Shown here: one piece after another, positions 38,556-48,812 of the stretch
How the letters are laid out: every line of letters starts with the position of its first letter
How positions within the stretch are numbered: the first letter of the stretch is position 1
Assembly: GCA_947498595.1 (NCBI GenBank)
Contig: CANMKX010000001.1
Location: 248,001 to 312,000 of the forward strand
Source of the DNA: an uncultured Aquimarina sp.
GTDB lineage: Bacteria; Bacteroidota; Bacteroidia; Flavobacteriales; Flavobacteriaceae
Reading direction: 5' to 3'
Length of the DNA stretch: 64,000 bases
Position numbers and translations under genes: made by a program
The notes under the pieces: generated by a model
What the model saw: the letters and a program-made list of their open reading frames with translations, nothing else
What the model was told of the DNA's origin: nothing
Databases searched by the model: none

Positions 38556-39245
38556 ATGGGGATTTTAAACTTTTTAAAACCGAAACCTTCAGTAGAAAGA
38601 TTAACCAAAAATCTAGTAACTTATATTTATAAAAGCGTTGAAACCGATAAAGGTGTTCGTGTTGAAGATGCATTGTGTGTTATAGCAACAATTGTAGCAG
38701 AAAGATGTATCCAAGTTGCTAATGAATTTTCCATAGATGAGCACGACTTTGAACCAGGATCAGTTGTGTTTTCTGACAAAATGAATGAAATCCTTGTCGG
38801 ATCCATTGTAGTTGAAGATTGGAATCATTTACCACCAAACTCTATTTTTGCTAGAATTAAAAGAAAGATAGATTCGCATTTTGAAGAAACTTCTTTTCCT
38901 GAGCTGATAAAAATAGTTGAAAACTATGTAGCAAATGTAAATACATTAGCATGGGGAACTATACATCTCAATATTCCAGAAGAAAACAAACCTTTGATAC
39001 TACCTTTACAAGCTGGGTACGAAACTAGAGCATACGTTGATGAAAATATTAACACAGAAAGCAATGAAAAAATGCTACGCGTTATTATTAACGCTCTCTG
39101 TCGTATTTTAATAGAAACTAAAAATGTAATATCACCTACCATAGCTTTGACATTAACATTTGAAATGATAAACGGAATGTCGAAAACTGCTACTATGACA
39201 CACAAAAAGTGGCAAGTATTAGAACCTGAAATAGTAAAAAAATAA
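38556..39245 (+). CDS. conserved-looking protein of unknown function
   Basis: This is a 229-residue soluble protein without signal or membrane segment, starting MGILNFLKPKPSVERLTKNL. It is helical in the first 110 residues, with a second mixed domain. No motif was recognised. Confidence 0.6.
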   Translation: MGILNFLKPKPSVERLTKNLVTYIYKSVETDKGVRVEDALCVIATIVAERCIQVANEFSIDEHDFEPGSVVFSDKMNEILVGSIVVEDWNHLPPNSIFARIKRKIDSHFEETSFPELIKIVENYVANVNTLAWGTIHLNIPEENKPLILPLQAGYETRAYVDENINTESNEKMLRVIINALCRILIETKNVISPTIALTLTFEMINGMSKTATMTHKKWQVLEPEIVKK

Positions 39246-39307
39246 GCCTAATTCTCAACTATCAAAACAAGCTATTCCTACCGTAAAATCTCATCTAAGA
39301 TGTAATT

Positions 39308-40237
39308 ATGAATAAAATATCTATTTTAATCTTAAGTCTTTTTGTCTGCATTTCTTGTAAAAATAATGCAACTCACAAAGAAGTAAAGAATACAGCAAAA
39401 ACAGTAGTTTCTGAAATTATAAAAGAAGATTACGAACTTTACAAACCAACCAAAGAAATAAAAGCTGTTTTAATTCTATTTGGGGGGTATCCAGAAGTAG
39501 CAAAAGACATCAAAAGAGAATTTAAAATATTGGAACTTGCAAAGAAAAATAATATAGCAGTTGTCTTTTTAAACTACAACCAAAAACTATGGTTAGAAAC
39601 AACCGAAAAGCAACAATTAGCAGCAAAACTTCAAGGAATTATAGAAAAAAACAGCTTACCGTCTGATGCCATTTTTATAGGAGGATTCTCTAGTGGTGGA
39701 GTAATGAGTCTTTTAATAAGCGATTTCATCATAGGCATGAAACAATTCTATATCGATCCTAAAGGAGTTTTTATAGTTGATTCTCCAATTGATTTGGTAG
39801 CATTATATACAACTTCCGAAAAAAATATAGAACGTAACTTTTCAAGTGTATCAGTACAAGAAAGCAATTGGGTATTGAAAAACTTAGGAGACGCTTTGGG
39901 AAATCCAAAGGATAACATAAGCAATTACGAAAAGAAATCTGTTTATACCCATAGAACAAATAATACCTCAAATTTACAGAAATTAAAGAAGACTAAAATT
40001 AGACTCTATACAGAGCCGGATACCTTATGGTGGAAAAAACATAGAATGGTTGGTTATGAAGAAATGAATGCATTTTACATCAAAAAAATGTCAGAAAATT
40101 TAAAAGAACAAGGTTTTCAACATATAGAATATATCTCAACAAACAATAAAGGATATAGAGCAAATGGAGAAAGACACCCACACAGTTGGTCTATAGTTGA
40201 TAAAAAAGATTTAGTACGTTGGATACTAGAAAAATAA
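39308..40237 (+). CDS. lipoprotein alpha/beta hydrolase
   Basis: This 309-residue lipoprotein (signal ending CISC) has an alpha/beta-hydrolase core with the nucleophile elbow GGFSSGG and a late histidine in ERHPHSW. A serine hydrolase acting in the periplasm or at the cell surface is likely; the substrate is unknown. Confidence 0.65.
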   Translation: MNKISILILSLFVCISCKNNATHKEVKNTAKTVVSEIIKEDYELYKPTKEIKAVLILFGGYPEVAKDIKREFKILELAKKNNIAVVFLNYNQKLWLETTEKQQLAAKLQGIIEKNSLPSDAIFIGGFSSGGVMSLLISDFIIGMKQFYIDPKGVFIVDSPIDLVALYTTSEKNIERNFSSVSVQESNWVLKNLGDALGNPKDNISNYEKKSVYTHRTNNTSNLQKLKKTKIRLYTEPDTLWWKKHRMVGYEEMNAFYIKKMSENLKEQGFQHIEYISTNNKGYRANGERHPHSWSIVDKKDLVRWILEK

Positions 40238-40306
40238 ACAAGTTTAATTTGTTGTTTAATGAATTTAATAATTAACTATTTTGAATAACAGTAAAATATA
40301 AAAAAT

Positions 40307-40828
40307 ATGAGTTACATAATGGTAGATATCGAATCCGATGGTCACATACCAGGAGATTATTCAATGATTTCATTTGGCGCAGTAATAGTCGATGAAGCAT
40401 TGGATCGAACTTTTTATGGAAAACTAAAACCAATTTCAGAACAATGGATTCCAGAAGCTCTTGCAGTCTCAGGACACAGTAGAGAAGAAACGTTACAGTT
40501 TGACGATCCAAAAGAAGTAATGCAGCGATTTGCAAAGTGGATAAAAACCAATAGCAAAGGACGTCCAGTTTTTATAAGTGATAACAATGGTTTTGATTGG
40601 ATGTTTATATGTTGGTATTTTCATCATTTTATGAACGAAAATCCATTCGGACACAGTTCTCAAAACTTAGGAAGTCTCTACAAAGGATTGGTTAACGATA
40701 CTTTTAAGAATTTTAAACACTTAAGAGTTACAAAACATACACACCATCCAGTTGATGATGCCAAAGGAAATGCAGAAGCATTGTTAACAATGAAAAAAGA
40801 AATGAATTTAAGTATAAGCTTGAAATAA
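40307..40828 (+). CDS. DEDD-family 3'-5' exonuclease (RNase T-like)
   Basis: This 173-residue protein begins MSYIMVDIESDGHIPGDYSM, giving the first acidic pair D7/E9. A further aspartate lies in SDNNGFDWMF and the final H-x4-D motif is in HHPVDDAKGNAEAL. This is the DEDDh nuclease set that trims DNA or RNA 3' ends. It is a stand-alone single-domain protein. Confidence 0.8.
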   Translation: MSYIMVDIESDGHIPGDYSMISFGAVIVDEALDRTFYGKLKPISEQWIPEALAVSGHSREETLQFDDPKEVMQRFAKWIKTNSKGRPVFISDNNGFDWMFICWYFHHFMNENPFGHSSQNLGSLYKGLVNDTFKNFKHLRVTKHTHHPVDDAKGNAEALLTMKKEMNLSISLK

Positions 40829-40864
40829 AAAAGAAACATACTATTTAATAAACAACAATCAAAA

Positions 40865-41698
40865 ATGAGAATACGCATACTGCTAATATTATTAGTAACA
40901 ATAACATTTTCTTCATGCAATACGGAGAAGAAAAAAGAAAATACAACCGAAATTATTGTTATTGGAGCTCAACATAAACCTGTACCCAATTTTAATTCGG
41001 AAACTCTTTTTAATATTTTAGAAACGATAAAACCAGATTTTATACTACATGAGCAAGATTCTTCATCTTTTGACTCAGAATTTAGATTTATAAAAACTCC
41101 TACCGAAAATGAAGGAATAGCCTCTTCAAAATATATCAAGAAATACCCAAAAACTCAATTAAGACCTTACGAGTTTGAAAACAGAAATCAATATAGAAGA
41201 GATAAAGGAATGCGACCTACAGATGGTTTAACATTGAGGTTGGTAGATAGTTTATACAAAGCAAATCTATTGACTGTAGGAGAAGCAAAAATCTTTAAAA
41301 CATATAAAGACGCATTAGAACCATTAAAAACAATTGCAGCGCAAAGTCCTGAAGCTTGGAACAATGCTAAGGCTGATAGTTTATGCGAAAATCGTCAGTT
41401 TTATCAATACAAAATGGTTCCGAAAATAACAAATACACGAGCAGAATTTGTCAATCGATTTTTGGTTAAACCAAATGGTGAAAAAATAAGCTATCGAGAT
41501 GGGTATCAACTCTGGGCAGATTTTTGGGATGTAAGAAACCAAACAATGGCAAAAAATATAATGACGATTGCAGAAGAAAATAAAGGAAAGAGAATTGTGG
41601 TATTATGTGGTTTTATGCATCGATATTATATCTTGAAAGAACTAAAGGAAAAGATCAAAGGTAAAAATATTGTGTTAAAAGAGTTTTATGAAAAATAA
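40865..41698 (+). CDS. lipoprotein with TraB/TIKI-like features
   Basis: This 277-residue protein (signal ending FSSC) has an early histidine motif (GAQHKP), FILHEQD, and the late segment MAKNIMTIAEENKGKRIVVL followed by CGFMHRYY. That arrangement (conserved His/Glu early, arginine-histidine late) resembles the TraB/TIKI/EreA-type fold. The assignment is tentative. Confidence 0.5.
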   Translation: MRIRILLILLVTITFSSCNTEKKKENTTEIIVIGAQHKPVPNFNSETLFNILETIKPDFILHEQDSSSFDSEFRFIKTPTENEGIASSKYIKKYPKTQLRPYEFENRNQYRRDKGMRPTDGLTLRLVDSLYKANLLTVGEAKIFKTYKDALEPLKTIAAQSPEAWNNAKADSLCENRQFYQYKMVPKITNTRAEFVNRFLVKPNGEKISYRDGYQLWADFWDVRNQTMAKNIMTIAEENKGKRIVVLCGFMHRYYILKELKEKIKGKNIVLKEFYEK

Positions 41699-41735
41699 TA
41701 GCACTAGTTAAAATAATACCTAAAAATAGAACGAT

Positions 41736-42308
41736 ATGGATGTAAACTTGATAGCGTATATTAAAAGATATATTGTTATTTCGGAAACTGAGATCGATAC
41801 ATTTCAATCGTATCTTAAACTGAAAAAGATACGAAAAAAAGAATTTTTGCTTAAAGAAGGGCAACTTTGCAAATCGAGATACTTTATTCTAAAAGGATGC
41901 ATCCGTTTATTCTATATTGATAGTAAAGGAAATGAGCAAATAATACACTTCGGGATAGAAAATTGGTGGATAACCGACTATGAAAGTTTGATAAATAATA
42001 TCCCTTCAATTTTATATATACAAGCTATTGAAGATACCGAACTATTAGAATTGCCAGAAGAATCATTTGACAACCTTTGTAATGAAGTACCACAAACAGA
42101 GAGACTATTCAGAAAAATAATGGAAAAAACATACATCGCCATTCAAAAAAGAATAGAGTATATATACAGCCTTAAAGGAGAAGAACAATTTGATCTTTTT
42201 GTCTCAACAAGTCCTGATTTTGCTCAAAGAGTTCCTCAATATATGATTGCTTCATACCTAGGAATGTCTCCCGAATTTATAAGTAAAGTAAAAGCAAAAA
42301 AGAAATAA
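41736..42308 (+). CDS. Crp/Fnr-family transcriptional regulator
   Basis: This 190-residue protein has an N-terminal cyclic-nucleotide-binding-type beta barrel (LKGCIRLFYIDSKGNEQIIH) and a C-terminal helix-turn-helix (QYMIASYLGMSPEFISKVK). Its ligand is unknown. It is encoded just upstream of a DJ-1 family lipoprotein, which it may control. Confidence 0.8.
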   Translation: MDVNLIAYIKRYIVISETEIDTFQSYLKLKKIRKKEFLLKEGQLCKSRYFILKGCIRLFYIDSKGNEQIIHFGIENWWITDYESLINNIPSILYIQAIEDTELLELPEESFDNLCNEVPQTERLFRKIMEKTYIAIQKRIEYIYSLKGEEQFDLFVSTSPDFAQRVPQYMIASYLGMSPEFISKVKAKKK

Positions 42309-42353
42309 CTAAATTTCTTAATCATGATTAATTTTTTTCTTTTTACAAGCATA

Positions 42354-42361
42354 TAAATTTG
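42354..42361 (+). promoter_or_regulatory. -7 box before the DJ-1 lipoprotein gene
   Basis: TAAATTTG matches TAnnTTTG, 18 bases before the ATG. No clear -33 element is seen. Confidence 0.45.
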
Positions 42362-42379
42362 TAGAAAAACAGATTTAAT

Positions 42380-43129
42380 ATGAAAAAAATATTGATATTA
42401 GGTACTATATGCCTCTCAATTGTTAGTTGTAACTCCAATAAACCAGAGGATGATATAGCAACTCAAAAAAAGAATCAAATTAAAGAAAACACCGTAGTAT
42501 CAAACGAATATCAAAAACGAATTGATAATAGACTTCCTACGATAGGTCTTTTAATGTATGATGGAGTACTACAGAGTGAAGTTATAGCAACATCGGATGT
42601 ATTTTCTAAATCAGCTGAAGATGGAAAGCAAATTTTTAATGTTATTACTATAGCCGAAACCGAAAAACCAATCCTAACAGAAGAAGGAATTAGAATTTTA
42701 CCAGATTTTACTTTTGAGAATTCTCCAAGATTAACAGCTTTGTTCGTTCCTAGCGCTTATGATATGAACGCACAAGTTAACAACGAGAAAATTATAAACT
42801 TTATAAAAGAGAAAAATAATGAAACTCAATATGTAGTAAGTAATTGTGCTGGCGCTCATTTGATTGGTAAATCTGGAATTGCCGACGGGTATAAAATTGT
42901 TACATGGATTGGAGGCGGAGAAGAGTTACAAAAAGAATATCCTAATTTGAAAGTTCAAAACGATAGTTTAGTAAGATTTGTTGAAGATGGAAAATTTAGC
43001 TCTTCTAACGGTAACTTAGTAAGTTATGTTTCAGCATTAAATTTATTAGAAAAAATGACCAACTCTGAGCATAGAAGTTTTGTGGAAAGTAATTTGTATA
43101 TCAATGAATTACGAAACTGGAAAAAATAG
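42380..43129 (+). CDS. DJ-1/PfpI-family lipoprotein
   Basis: This 249-residue lipoprotein (cysteine at 17, VSC) has a class-I glutamine-amidotransferase-like DJ-1/PfpI domain from about residue 52 (TIGLLMYDGVLQSEV) with the nucleophile C156 in VSNCAGAHLIG. Relatives are chaperones, amidases or glyoxalases. Surface anchoring is unusual for the family, and the substrate is unknown. Confidence 0.75.
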   Translation: MKKILILGTICLSIVSCNSNKPEDDIATQKKNQIKENTVVSNEYQKRIDNRLPTIGLLMYDGVLQSEVIATSDVFSKSAEDGKQIFNVITIAETEKPILTEEGIRILPDFTFENSPRLTALFVPSAYDMNAQVNNEKIINFIKEKNNETQYVVSNCAGAHLIGKSGIADGYKIVTWIGGGEELQKEYPNLKVQNDSLVRFVEDGKFSSSNGNLVSYVSALNLLEKMTNSEHRSFVESNLYINELRNWKK

Positions 43130-43196
43130 AATCGTTGATAGCATGATAATTGGAATGCTTAATAACTAAGAATAACATTAAGTATATATACAAAAA

Positions 43197-43219
43197 ATCT
43201 CCGGTAATCAGCCGGAGAT
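43197..43219. terminator. terminator hairpin
   Basis: ATCTCCGG pairs with CCGGAGAT across a 7-base loop; on the minus strand it is followed by TTTTTTG. It could end the leftward beta-helix gene transcript and possibly act in both directions. Confidence 0.55.
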
Positions 43220-43670
43220 CCATTCATCAATCAAAAAACGAACAGTTATGTTATATAAACTGTTGCAATCGTCTGCTAAGAAACCAAATCCATTAGCAAT
43301 ATTTTAAAACATCTACAAAGATGTTGTTTTAAATCATTTGTACATCTATATAGTCACTATAAAGATTAAATCATTACAAAAAAATATAATTAATTTTAAG
43401 CACACTACATATCAATACTTTACAGAGTACTCTCTTTAACCTTATCGGTATATACCGTTACAGTTAATGTCCTCACACTCCAATATTGTTATCTCAGTAT
43501 GTATTCTCGTGTTACGTAACTACAGTGTAAATATACATGTTAATCATAGATGTTTCATTTATATAACGTTTAAAAGAATGATTTTATCGACGAAATACAT
43601 TTAACTGTCGATTAAATGTATTTATTGCCTTTAATTCAATAAAAATTACTTCATAGAGATACTACATAAT
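43220..43670. other. 450-base non-coding stretch
   Basis: No clear gene is seen. A 19-codon open frame at 43248-43307 (MLYKLLQSSAKKPNPLAIF) is too short to call. CGGTATATACCG near 43445 is a short palindrome. Confidence 0.35.
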
Positions 43671-45542
43671 TTAATTAAGAATGATTTTTTTTGTAATTAT
43701 TTGAGTACCATTATTTAATCTTAAAAAATAGACATCAGGCGTTAAATGTTTAAGATTTATAGGAATATTGGCAGTTGGCATAAGTGTAGTTGACCAAAGT
43801 TGATTTCCGTATATATCAATTAAAGAGATCGTAGTAAGTGTTTTTTTCCATTGCTCATTCATGTCTATAGTTATCATTCCTTTTGATGGAATAGGAGAAA
43901 CAGTAATATCTAAAAAAGTATTATCATTTTTGACAAAATCTGTAGGGATGAGCGAACACGTAGGAGAGATATTGATATCTGAACAAAAATTAATACAAAT
44001 AGGACTATTTGGAATATTTGTCAATGCTGAAGTTTGATGAGTAGAGAATATATCTGGAGTAGTATTGATCATACAATTATTGACTCCTACAAGAGTATTG
44101 ATTAACTCTGGAGTATAATTTTCGGAATTATTAAAATCAATTAAAGCAGGATCTTGTGTAGTAGCATCGTATAAGTTAACAGACGTAAAACCGTCGATTG
44201 TATTATCAGAGAAGGTAATATCTTTTGCAGTTTACAACTTGAGAATACTAGTTGCACTTCCTGTATTGGTAAATGTATTATTGAGTATTTTTACAGCATA
44301 ATGCCATTGAGATACGTCAGATTGATATTCTTGTATACCAGAAAGTCGAATGGTACCTTGTCTTACATTACCAACAAATTCATTATTACGAATAGTAATA
44401 TGATGCGAAGGTTTTCCATTTCGATTCGTGATCTGTAAGTTGGTTCTAGCAATAGTATTATTGTAAAACTCAGTATAAGCAAGTCCAGCTAAATATAGAT
44501 CACCATGTACATCTTTAAAAGTATTGTTTCGTACTATAAGAGATGGTGGATTGTTGAGATCTCCAGAGTCATTGGTGTGGATAGAAAAAGGATCATCCCC
44601 TGTACCTTCTATAGTACAGTTTTCCATAATACTATAACCATTTCCGTGAGTAAAGCTAAAACCACCTCCACCGCAAGTATAATATGAAACTTCCCCTAGA
44701 TGATTAACAGGATTTCCTCTTTTAACATGTACATTTCTTACCGTAAACTCTTTTTGACCAGAAGTAATACGAATAGCACTAGCACCAGTATTGATAATTG
44801 TAATATCTTCAATAGTTATGTTATCTGCACGAGAAGTTTTGATTGTACCATTACCATATTTAGCTTTCATGACAACTCTATCTCCAGGATTGAATATATT
44901 TTTCCAATTGTTACCCGAAAATGTAAATAAATCAGGATCATTAGGATCAGCTATTATTTTTTTGATTTTTTTCTTTTCTCTCATGTCTGGATGTGATTGA
45001 GGAAAAGCTAAAGAATTAGTGATTTTCCATAACGTATGTTGACTACCTGATTGGTCACTTAAAAAAATAGGATTTGCAAAACCTGTAGAGCGTTTAACAA
45101 CGACTTTATTAGCCCCCAATTTAGTCGTTATTGTCCCTTGAAAAAAGGGAGTGCCTAAACGTGTTAATGTCATACCTTTTATAGTAACGTTATTTGTTTT
45201 TACGACAGAAAAGAATTTACTCTCAAAACCTTCGGCAATAAGTTTTGTTACTTCCATTCCTTCACCTTCGATACTAATATTGTGAGGACCACTATCTATA
45301 TCAATTAAAGTAGAACTACCTAATTGTAAAGAATAATTTCCAGCAGGAATGTATACTTTTGTAGGTGCATTATTATGTTGTTCTGCGTATGTTTTAGCAT
45401 CATTATAAGCAGCTCTTATAGCTATTTGAGCATTGTTATGATCCAAATTATAACTAGGATCGCTGACATCAAATATTGGTACTTGTGCATGACTTACAGA
45501 TATAAAAATATGTAAAAACAGGAAGAGTAAAATACGTTTCAT
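43671..45542 (-). pseudogene. T9SS-exported right-handed beta-helix protein interrupted by one in-frame stop
   Basis: One frame runs from ATG at 45542 to a stop at 43671, broken only by TAA at 44232-44234. The first 436 residues have a Sec signal (ILLFLFLHIFISVSHAQ), a pectate-lyase-like N-terminal part (IDVDSGPHNISIEGEG style repeats) and parallel beta-helix repeats. After the stop the helix pattern continues (ITFSDNTIDGF), then a C-terminal type A sorting domain (SPIPSKGMITIDMN, NGTQIITKKIILN). As it stands the product lacks its T9SS sorting tail and cannot be exported by that route. A sugar-polymer lyase or adhesin is likely. A sequencing error or suppression cannot be excluded. Confidence 0.8.
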
Positions 45543-45673
45543 TTGTAGTTAAGGTTTTGATTTAAATGATTTTTATAATTTTATTTTTTATGATTAAAAA
45601 CAAGACAAATTATAGATGTGATATTTGAACTATGCGAATAGAAATTATGGGGGAAGAAAAAGGATTAGACAAG

Positions 45674-45844
45674 CTATTTTTTAATAATACGAACGTATTT
45701 ATGCCATATACGAAAAGCAACCCAAATCATGAATAAAAAAATAAAACAAGCAGAAATAATTGGTATACTAATAGTTACTAATTTCCAGAAAGAGAAAATG
45801 TTTTGAAATAAGAAAAAACCTAAAAAAATAGAATTAGTTATCAT
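45674..45844 (-). CDS. small membrane protein (56 residues)
   Basis: This short gene runs from ATG at 45844 to TAG at 45674. The product begins MITNSIFLGFFLFQNIFSFW, has a hydrophobic stretch (SIPIISACFIFLFMIWVAF) and a basic tail (RIWHKYVRIIKK), so one or two membrane segments with a cytoplasmic C-terminus. The function is unknown, and the evidence is its length, hydrophobic pattern and position upstream of the beta-helix gene. Confidence 0.45.
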   Translation of the reverse strand: MITNSIFLGFFLFQNIFSFWKLVTISIPIISACFIFLFMIWVAFRIWHKYVRIIKK

Positions 45845-46050
45845 GAGATTCTTTTTTAAAGATGGGATTTTAACTTTTCTTGAATGCTTTTACTATAATA
45901 ATTACTTGTAATGAAGCTTTTTGTAAAAAAGATACAATTAATGAAAATGAATCTTAACTTAGAAAAAAACATAGATATTATTTTTAATAGAAAGTGTTAT
46001 TTTAAAGATAAGAAATATAGTATAGTGATTTTAAAACTCGTAAAAAGTTT

Positions 46051-47025
46051 GTGGGAAAGCCATCCTTCAATATTAAAACAAAGAAAATATCGCTTATAAA
46101 AAGATCATTACTATTATCACATAAATACGATGTACATAGAATTCGTTTTAATAAATTATTATTCTTAATATATTTAAAAAAATTACATCACCTTGAAATT
46201 AAAAGCTCAGTGAATCCTAAAATATTTGAACCCAATAAAGATTTAGCAGGTTTTGTTAAATGTTATTGGACCTTAGAAAGTTTAAAAGAAAAAACACCTA
46301 AAAGAAATACGATTGTTCCAGATGGAACTATGAAAATGATTTTTCATTATGGGGATTTATATTGGCATCACCCTAAAAATGAAAAGAGTTTTTTGCAACC
46401 AAGGTGCTTTCTAATAGGGCAACTAACAAGACCATATATTGTAGAACCAGTTGGAGATACAAAAACATTTATAGTTCGTTTTCATCCCAATGGTTTTTTA
46501 CCATTTACATCCATACCAATAAAAGAGATGGAAAATAGACCCATCCCTTTAGAAGATTTATTTGGAAAAGAAGGAAAAGAATTGGAACAAAAAGTTTTAA
46601 ATGCAAAAGACACAGCCGAAAGAATACAGTATATAGAATTCTTCATGTTTAAGTTGCTTAAAAATAATACAGTAATCGATAGAATAGTTAAATCTGCGAT
46701 TGAGACCATTTCTATACATAAAGGACAATTATCAATAAATGAACTATCCAAACAAACAAACCAGCATCGCAGATTGTTGACACGTAAATTTTCATCGTCC
46801 ATAGGGTTAAGTCCAAAACAACTTTCAAAGATTGTGCGATTGCAAACAACATTGAAAACATTATCAAGCAACAAAGAGCTTAGTTTAACCGATTTGGCTC
46901 ATAGCAATGAATATTTTGATCAAGCACATTTTATTAAGGATTTTAAAGAGTTTACAGGACTAACTCCTAAAGAATTTTATGGAGAAAATTTAAAGATGTC
47001 ATTAATTTTTGATGCCAAAAACTAG
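46051..47025 (+). CDS. AraC-family transcriptional regulator (DUF6597-like sensor domain)
   Basis: The recognisable protein starts near EPNKDLAGFVKCYWTLESL, typical of the N-terminal sensor domain of such regulators, and ends with an AraC HTH (QHRRLLTRKFSSSIGLSPKQ, FDQAHFIKDFKEFTGLTPKEF). The ATG at 46051 would add about 53 unusual residues, so the true start may be the GTG at 46210 (271 residues). The VOC-family gene 73 bases downstream is a likely target. Confidence 0.8.
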   Translation: MGKPSFNIKTKKISLIKRSLLLSHKYDVHRIRFNKLLFLIYLKKLHHLEIKSSVNPKIFEPNKDLAGFVKCYWTLESLKEKTPKRNTIVPDGTMKMIFHYGDLYWHHPKNEKSFLQPRCFLIGQLTRPYIVEPVGDTKTFIVRFHPNGFLPFTSIPIKEMENRPIPLEDLFGKEGKELEQKVLNAKDTAERIQYIEFFMFKLLKNNTVIDRIVKSAIETISIHKGQLSINELSKQTNQHRRLLTRKFSSSIGLSPKQLSKIVRLQTTLKTLSSNKELSLTDLAHSNEYFDQAHFIKDFKEFTGLTPKEFYGENLKMSLIFDAKN

Positions 47026-47097
47026 TTCTGTCCCATTTTTACAATTTTGAAACTTAAATTCTGATCAATTTTGTACGGAATTTAAAACAAAATTAAA

Positions 47098-47472
47098 ATG
47101 AGTATTATAAATCCAGTTTGTTGGTTTGACATCAATGTATCAAATATAGAACGAGCTAAGAAATTTTATGAAACAGTTTTTGATATAAAACTTATTGATT
47201 TGCCAAATGAATGGGGAAAACAATGCGCTTTTCCTTTTGAAAATCAAGGAATAAATGCTACCGGAGCACTTGTAGAAAAAGATGACTATGTTGTAAGCAG
47301 TAATAATACCATAGTTTATTTTTCTACCAAAGATTGTATTACAGAAGAAAATAGAGTTGAGGAATCTGGTGGAAAAATAGTGAAACCTAAAACAGCTATA
47401 GGAGAATTTGGATTTATTTCTATTCTGTTAGATACAGAGGGAAATACGATAGGGCTTCATTCTGTAGAGTAG
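47098..47472 (+). CDS. VOC (glyoxalase/dioxygenase superfamily) protein
   Basis: This 124-residue protein has the beta-alpha-beta-beta-beta module of the VOC fold: CWFDINVSNIERAKKFYETV at the start and SILLDTEGNTIGLHS at the end. Proteins of this size often act on small toxic compounds or bind antibiotics; no substrate can be assigned. Confidence 0.8.
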   Translation: MSIINPVCWFDINVSNIERAKKFYETVFDIKLIDLPNEWGKQCAFPFENQGINATGALVEKDDYVVSSNNTIVYFSTKDCITEENRVEESGGKIVKPKTAIGEFGFISILLDTEGNTIGLHSVE

Positions 47473-47506
47473 TGTAAACTAACTTTTATGGAAGAAGAGT
47501 AACATG

Positions 47507-47540
47507 ACGGTTTTAAAGATAAATATAAAACCGTTTTTTA
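47507..47540 (+). terminator. intrinsic terminator after the VOC gene
   Basis: ACGGTTTTA pairs with TAAAACCGT across a 10-base loop, followed by TTTTT. Confidence 0.8.
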
Positions 47541-47746
47541 TTTGCTTTGATAATTAATGAAATGTATAAATTTTAAAATAGTACTGTACTTCTTAAGTAT
47601 TGTACTATTTTAATGCATTTTGTGAAATTATCTTTGTTGAAATTTAAAGGCATAGCAATTAGGTTTTTCATGCTATTATATGATGAACTTAATTAAAAAT
47701 CGCTTATTAAGAAAATGAATACTTACAAAAATTCTAAGATGGAATA

Positions 47747-48655
47747 ATGACGACAAAATATTTTTTAATGATCTTATTAGGTGTAACACTGTTAAGTTGC
47801 ACTAGAGATGAAAACCAAATTCAACCCAGAACCGAAACAGTCGAATCTATTTATACACTTCCTGTTGTAGTTCATATTGTACATACAGGAGAAAGTATAG
47901 GAACAGGATTTAATGTATCCAATGATCGCATTTTTAACCAAATTGAATCATTGAATAACGATTTCAGGAAAAAAGAAGGAACATTAGGATATAATACACA
48001 CGTTTTAGGAGCTGATGCTAAAATAGAATTTAAATTGGCAACAATAGATCCAGATGGTAATCCAACTAATGGGATTAGAAGAGTCAATTTTAATGATATA
48101 ACAATAGATGTAGAAAACGATTGGTTTTTTGACGATTTACCGTATTATGGATATTGGAATAAACAAGAATATATAAATATCTGGGTTTTTCCTTTAAATA
48201 ATGCTTTAGGTCAATCCTCTGTACCATATATTAATATTCCTGGACTAGATAATGCTAATCCAGACGGTTCTACAGGAGTTTTAGTTTCAACAAATCATTT
48301 TGGAGGAACAGATACAATAAACAACCTTAATCGAGGACGAACTCTTACGCATGAAATGGGACATTTTTTAGGTTTAGAACACCTATGGGGTAAAGTAGAA
48401 AATGCCAATTGTATGGAGTTTGACGATTATTGTGATGACACTCCTCAAGTTTCTAGAAGAACAGGAAATTGTGATGAAGAATTAAATATATCGTGTAATG
48501 AAGAAATAATACTTACTCAAAATTATATGGATTATACCAGTGATGTTTGCATGAATATGTTTACCAAAGATCAAGTAGCAAGAATGCGTTATGTATTAAA
48601 AAATAGCACAGTTAGGCAATCTTTAATTACATCTACTGCTATTGATCGAAATTAA
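47747..48655 (+). CDS. M43-family (pappalysin-like) metalloprotease lipoprotein
   Basis: This 302-residue lipoprotein (signal ending LLSC) has the metzincin zinc motif HEMGHFLGLEH at residues 202-212 and a later methionine-turn candidate (NYMDYTSDVCMNMF). Flanking cysteines suit an extracytoplasmic enzyme. M43 proteases of Bacteroidota digest extracellular protein. Confidence 0.85.
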   Translation: MTTKYFLMILLGVTLLSCTRDENQIQPRTETVESIYTLPVVVHIVHTGESIGTGFNVSNDRIFNQIESLNNDFRKKEGTLGYNTHVLGADAKIEFKLATIDPDGNPTNGIRRVNFNDITIDVENDWFFDDLPYYGYWNKQEYINIWVFPLNNALGQSSVPYINIPGLDNANPDGSTGVLVSTNHFGGTDTINNLNRGRTLTHEMGHFLGLEHLWGKVENANCMEFDDYCDDTPQVSRRTGNCDEELNISCNEEIILTQNYMDYTSDVCMNMFTKDQVARMRYVLKNSTVRQSLITSTAIDRN

Positions 48656-48812
48656 AAAAGGAGTACATATTTATTTTTAAACCTAATAATGAGTATTGTA
48701 TGCAATGCCATTGATGTAATTATGATAAAAAAATGGAACCTTTTTTGATAGTAATTGAATAGTGATTTCTCTAGAAGTTATAAACAAATCAATCTAATCA
48801 ATAACTAACAAA

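Noticed and set aside
43248-43307. A 19-codon open frame (MLYKLLQSSAKKPNPLAIF)
   Set aside because: Too short, with no supporting context beyond an ATG; could be chance.
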